64,000 nt of DNA, taken from the NCBI RefSeq assembly GCF_037975245.1, contig NC_092580.1, positions 27,495,501 through 27,559,500 of the forward strand, in the 5' to 3' direction. How positions within the stretch are numbered: the first letter of the stretch is position 1; each line of letters starts with the position of its first letter. The translations under genes and the position numbers were made by a program. Below, piece after piece: positions 62,452 to 64,000 of the stretch. This DNA is from Apostichopus japonicus. Its lineage: Eukaryota; Echinodermata; Holothuroidea; Aspidochirotida; Stichopodidae. The notes beneath the pieces were generated by a model. That model ran no database searches, was not told the DNA's origin, and was given only the letters and a program-made list of their open reading frames with translations.

Positions 62452-63685
62452 ACGCCCTATTGCAGAGATCACGTGACACAATCATATGTCAGGTGCATTT
62501 TCAATTCATACAACCCCTCCTCCACCCCCAACCCCTTCTAAGTAATGTATATACCATTGGTCCCATTCCATATGGTGTTATTATACTTCAGTGATAACGT
62601 TATTAGACAAATGATAAATTTACAAGTAGCCTATATATGTGTTTGGTTATGTCTTACGGGTATCTGTTAGTTACTATACTGGGAAATGATAGAAATGTTT
62701 ATTCTATGTTATACCAAAACATGACCAGCTGCAGACAATGTATGTGACAATGTTGCCATATATGGACTCATTTCGTAAAAATAAATGTCAAGCAGACCTT
62801 TAAGATTATTTATAGTCGCATGTAGTTAACCGGGATTTGATTTCCTCGTCTGATAATACAAACGAGGAGATCAGAGTACAAGCAACATTTAAAACAGTTT
62901 ACAGTTTTACAGCAAAATACTTAATAGTATATAGGCCTATACGTGAGAATATAATGTATACTCAACAGCTCACCTCACGTACTTGACTGTTGAAGTTTAT
63001 TTCATGAAAATTTCATTAATAATTTTTCAACTCAATTTTTACATAATTTTGAGATTATCGTCATCAAAAGGTATAAGTACACAAAAATAGGTTTTTTTCA
63101 CATCATATCTCATATTTAATCAACTTTTTATATCACATGATGTGCGTGTTAAGAAGTACGTGCAAAGCGATGTATTCATCAATTACAACGATACAATTTT
63201 TTGTTCCAGTCATGACGTCGTTATTAAATTCGTGTTCACATTGATTATAGCGGGGGATAATGTCACCTTTTATTTTCTTTGTGTTAACAAGTCTTATTTT
63301 TTTGTTTGTTCTGGGAGCAATTTCAACAGGTAAATACATAGAAAATTTTCTTCAAGAAAACCGTTCCGTAAAAAGCAGCCATAGTCTAATAAAATTAATA
63401 TCAAGAGATTGTTAAACGATATTCGGGCGTTTCGTTTCCGATTATTACTCGATTATTTATAAAGTGAAGTAGTATCGTATTTATATAGGTGAGTCAATTT
63501 CATCCAGTCGGGTGGATACAAGATTGCAATGAGTTGAAAACTAAATAAGTAGGCTTATACCTGTTTTAAATGGTTTTTCATCTTGGAAATGTCTAAGTTC
63601 AAATGAGATACCTGCATCGATACCACATAAATATAAACAAACGTCAAATGTCAGGGATTGTAAGGGAGTGCAAGGGGTGTACCGA
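62452..63685. other. Non-coding region, nothing recognised
   Basis: AT-rich. Short frames only. Confidence 0.6.
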
Positions 63686-63689
63686 AGAG

Positions 63690-63945
63690 AATGTAAGCCA
63701 CAATCCCAACTCCACCCCTATAAACCCCTGCCCTATCACACATCTCACCGTTTACCTTTCCTCGGTGACCATACTCCGCTCCTCTCCTCTCCTCCCCTTC
63801 CGTTCCCTTCCCCTTATCGTTACCCTACTCACCTCTTCCGTACCCACACCTACCTTCCTCAACCCACCCCTAACCTTACCCCCAACACCTATACAATGCA
63901 TCCCTACCACACTCACCGTCTACCCTATCCTACCATGATCTACCC
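63690..63945 (+). repeat. C-rich, G-poor low-complexity tract
   Basis: About 250 bp with strong strand asymmetry: long runs of C/T/A (CTCCTCTCCTCTCCTCCCC, CCACCCCTAACCTTACCCCC) and very few G. Open Pro/Thr/Ser/Leu-rich frames here are compositional. Confidence 0.85.
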
Positions 63946-64000
63946 TTTATGATATTCTAGTCACGTATCACTGTGTTAATGATCCTTATTAAGAAAAGTC

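Overview
The window reads as animal nuclear DNA. It is AT-rich, nearly all non-coding, full of di- and trinucleotide microsatellites, poly-G/C runs, hAT-type and other terminal-inverted-repeat (TIR) elements and one non-LTR retrotransposon fragment, with short exons split by multi-kilobase introns. Nothing prokaryotic was seen: no operons, CRISPR arrays or rRNA. The combination of a laminin beta gene with this mixture of hAT and LINE repeats suggests a marine invertebrate, possibly an echinoderm; that taxonomic guess is inference from style only.

The one gene I can identify is the 5' end of a laminin beta-subunit gene on the minus strand. It is assembled from three phase-compatible coding exons: a 49-nt signal-peptide exon (26032-26080, preceded by a spliced 5'UTR piece up to 26121), a 578-nt exon carrying most of the laminin N-terminal (LN) domain (9096-9673), and a 264-nt exon finishing the LN domain and starting the first EGF-like repeat (5743-6006). 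Intron 1 is about 16.4 kb, intron 2 about 3.1 kb, and intron 3 runs off the left edge, so the rest of the protein lies outside the window.

Region by region: 1-5742 is intron 3, with a 365-bp hAT MITE that has a perfect 8-bp target-site duplication (TSD), and a 202-bp MITE. 6007-9095 is intron 2, holding two TTAA-bounded inverted-repeat elements, one of which ends 6 nt inside the splice donor of the LN exon. 9674-26031 is intron 1, mostly featureless, with a hairpin repeat at 13.35 kb and a dispersed repeat near 19 kb. From 26122 to the right edge I find no recognisable host coding exon. This part holds a second hAT MITE (33775-34127), degenerate telomere-like sequence (34.7 kb), a CpG-richer block with a TATA motif (35.9-36.95 kb), long (TA)n and (GAT)n arrays, a tRNA-like sequence (39.92 kb), a 5'-truncated LINE with an intact reverse-transcriptase frame (42.7-43.9 kb), a 1.94-kb hAT element with nested and modular ends (50.2-52.1 kb), a 2.2-kb composite element with an inner inverted repeat flanked by 26-bp direct repeats (55.4-57.6 kb), a self-complementary 9-bp minisatellite (59.1 kb) and several tandem or low-complexity tracts.

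The most interesting material is the transposon architecture. Three different hAT-like right termini are each preceded by the same ~88-bp subterminal module. An inverted-repeat unit at 55.8-57.3 kb carries unusually long flanking direct repeats. A transposon end forms the intronic side of a laminin splice donor. No transposase, toxin, viral gene or defence system was recognised.
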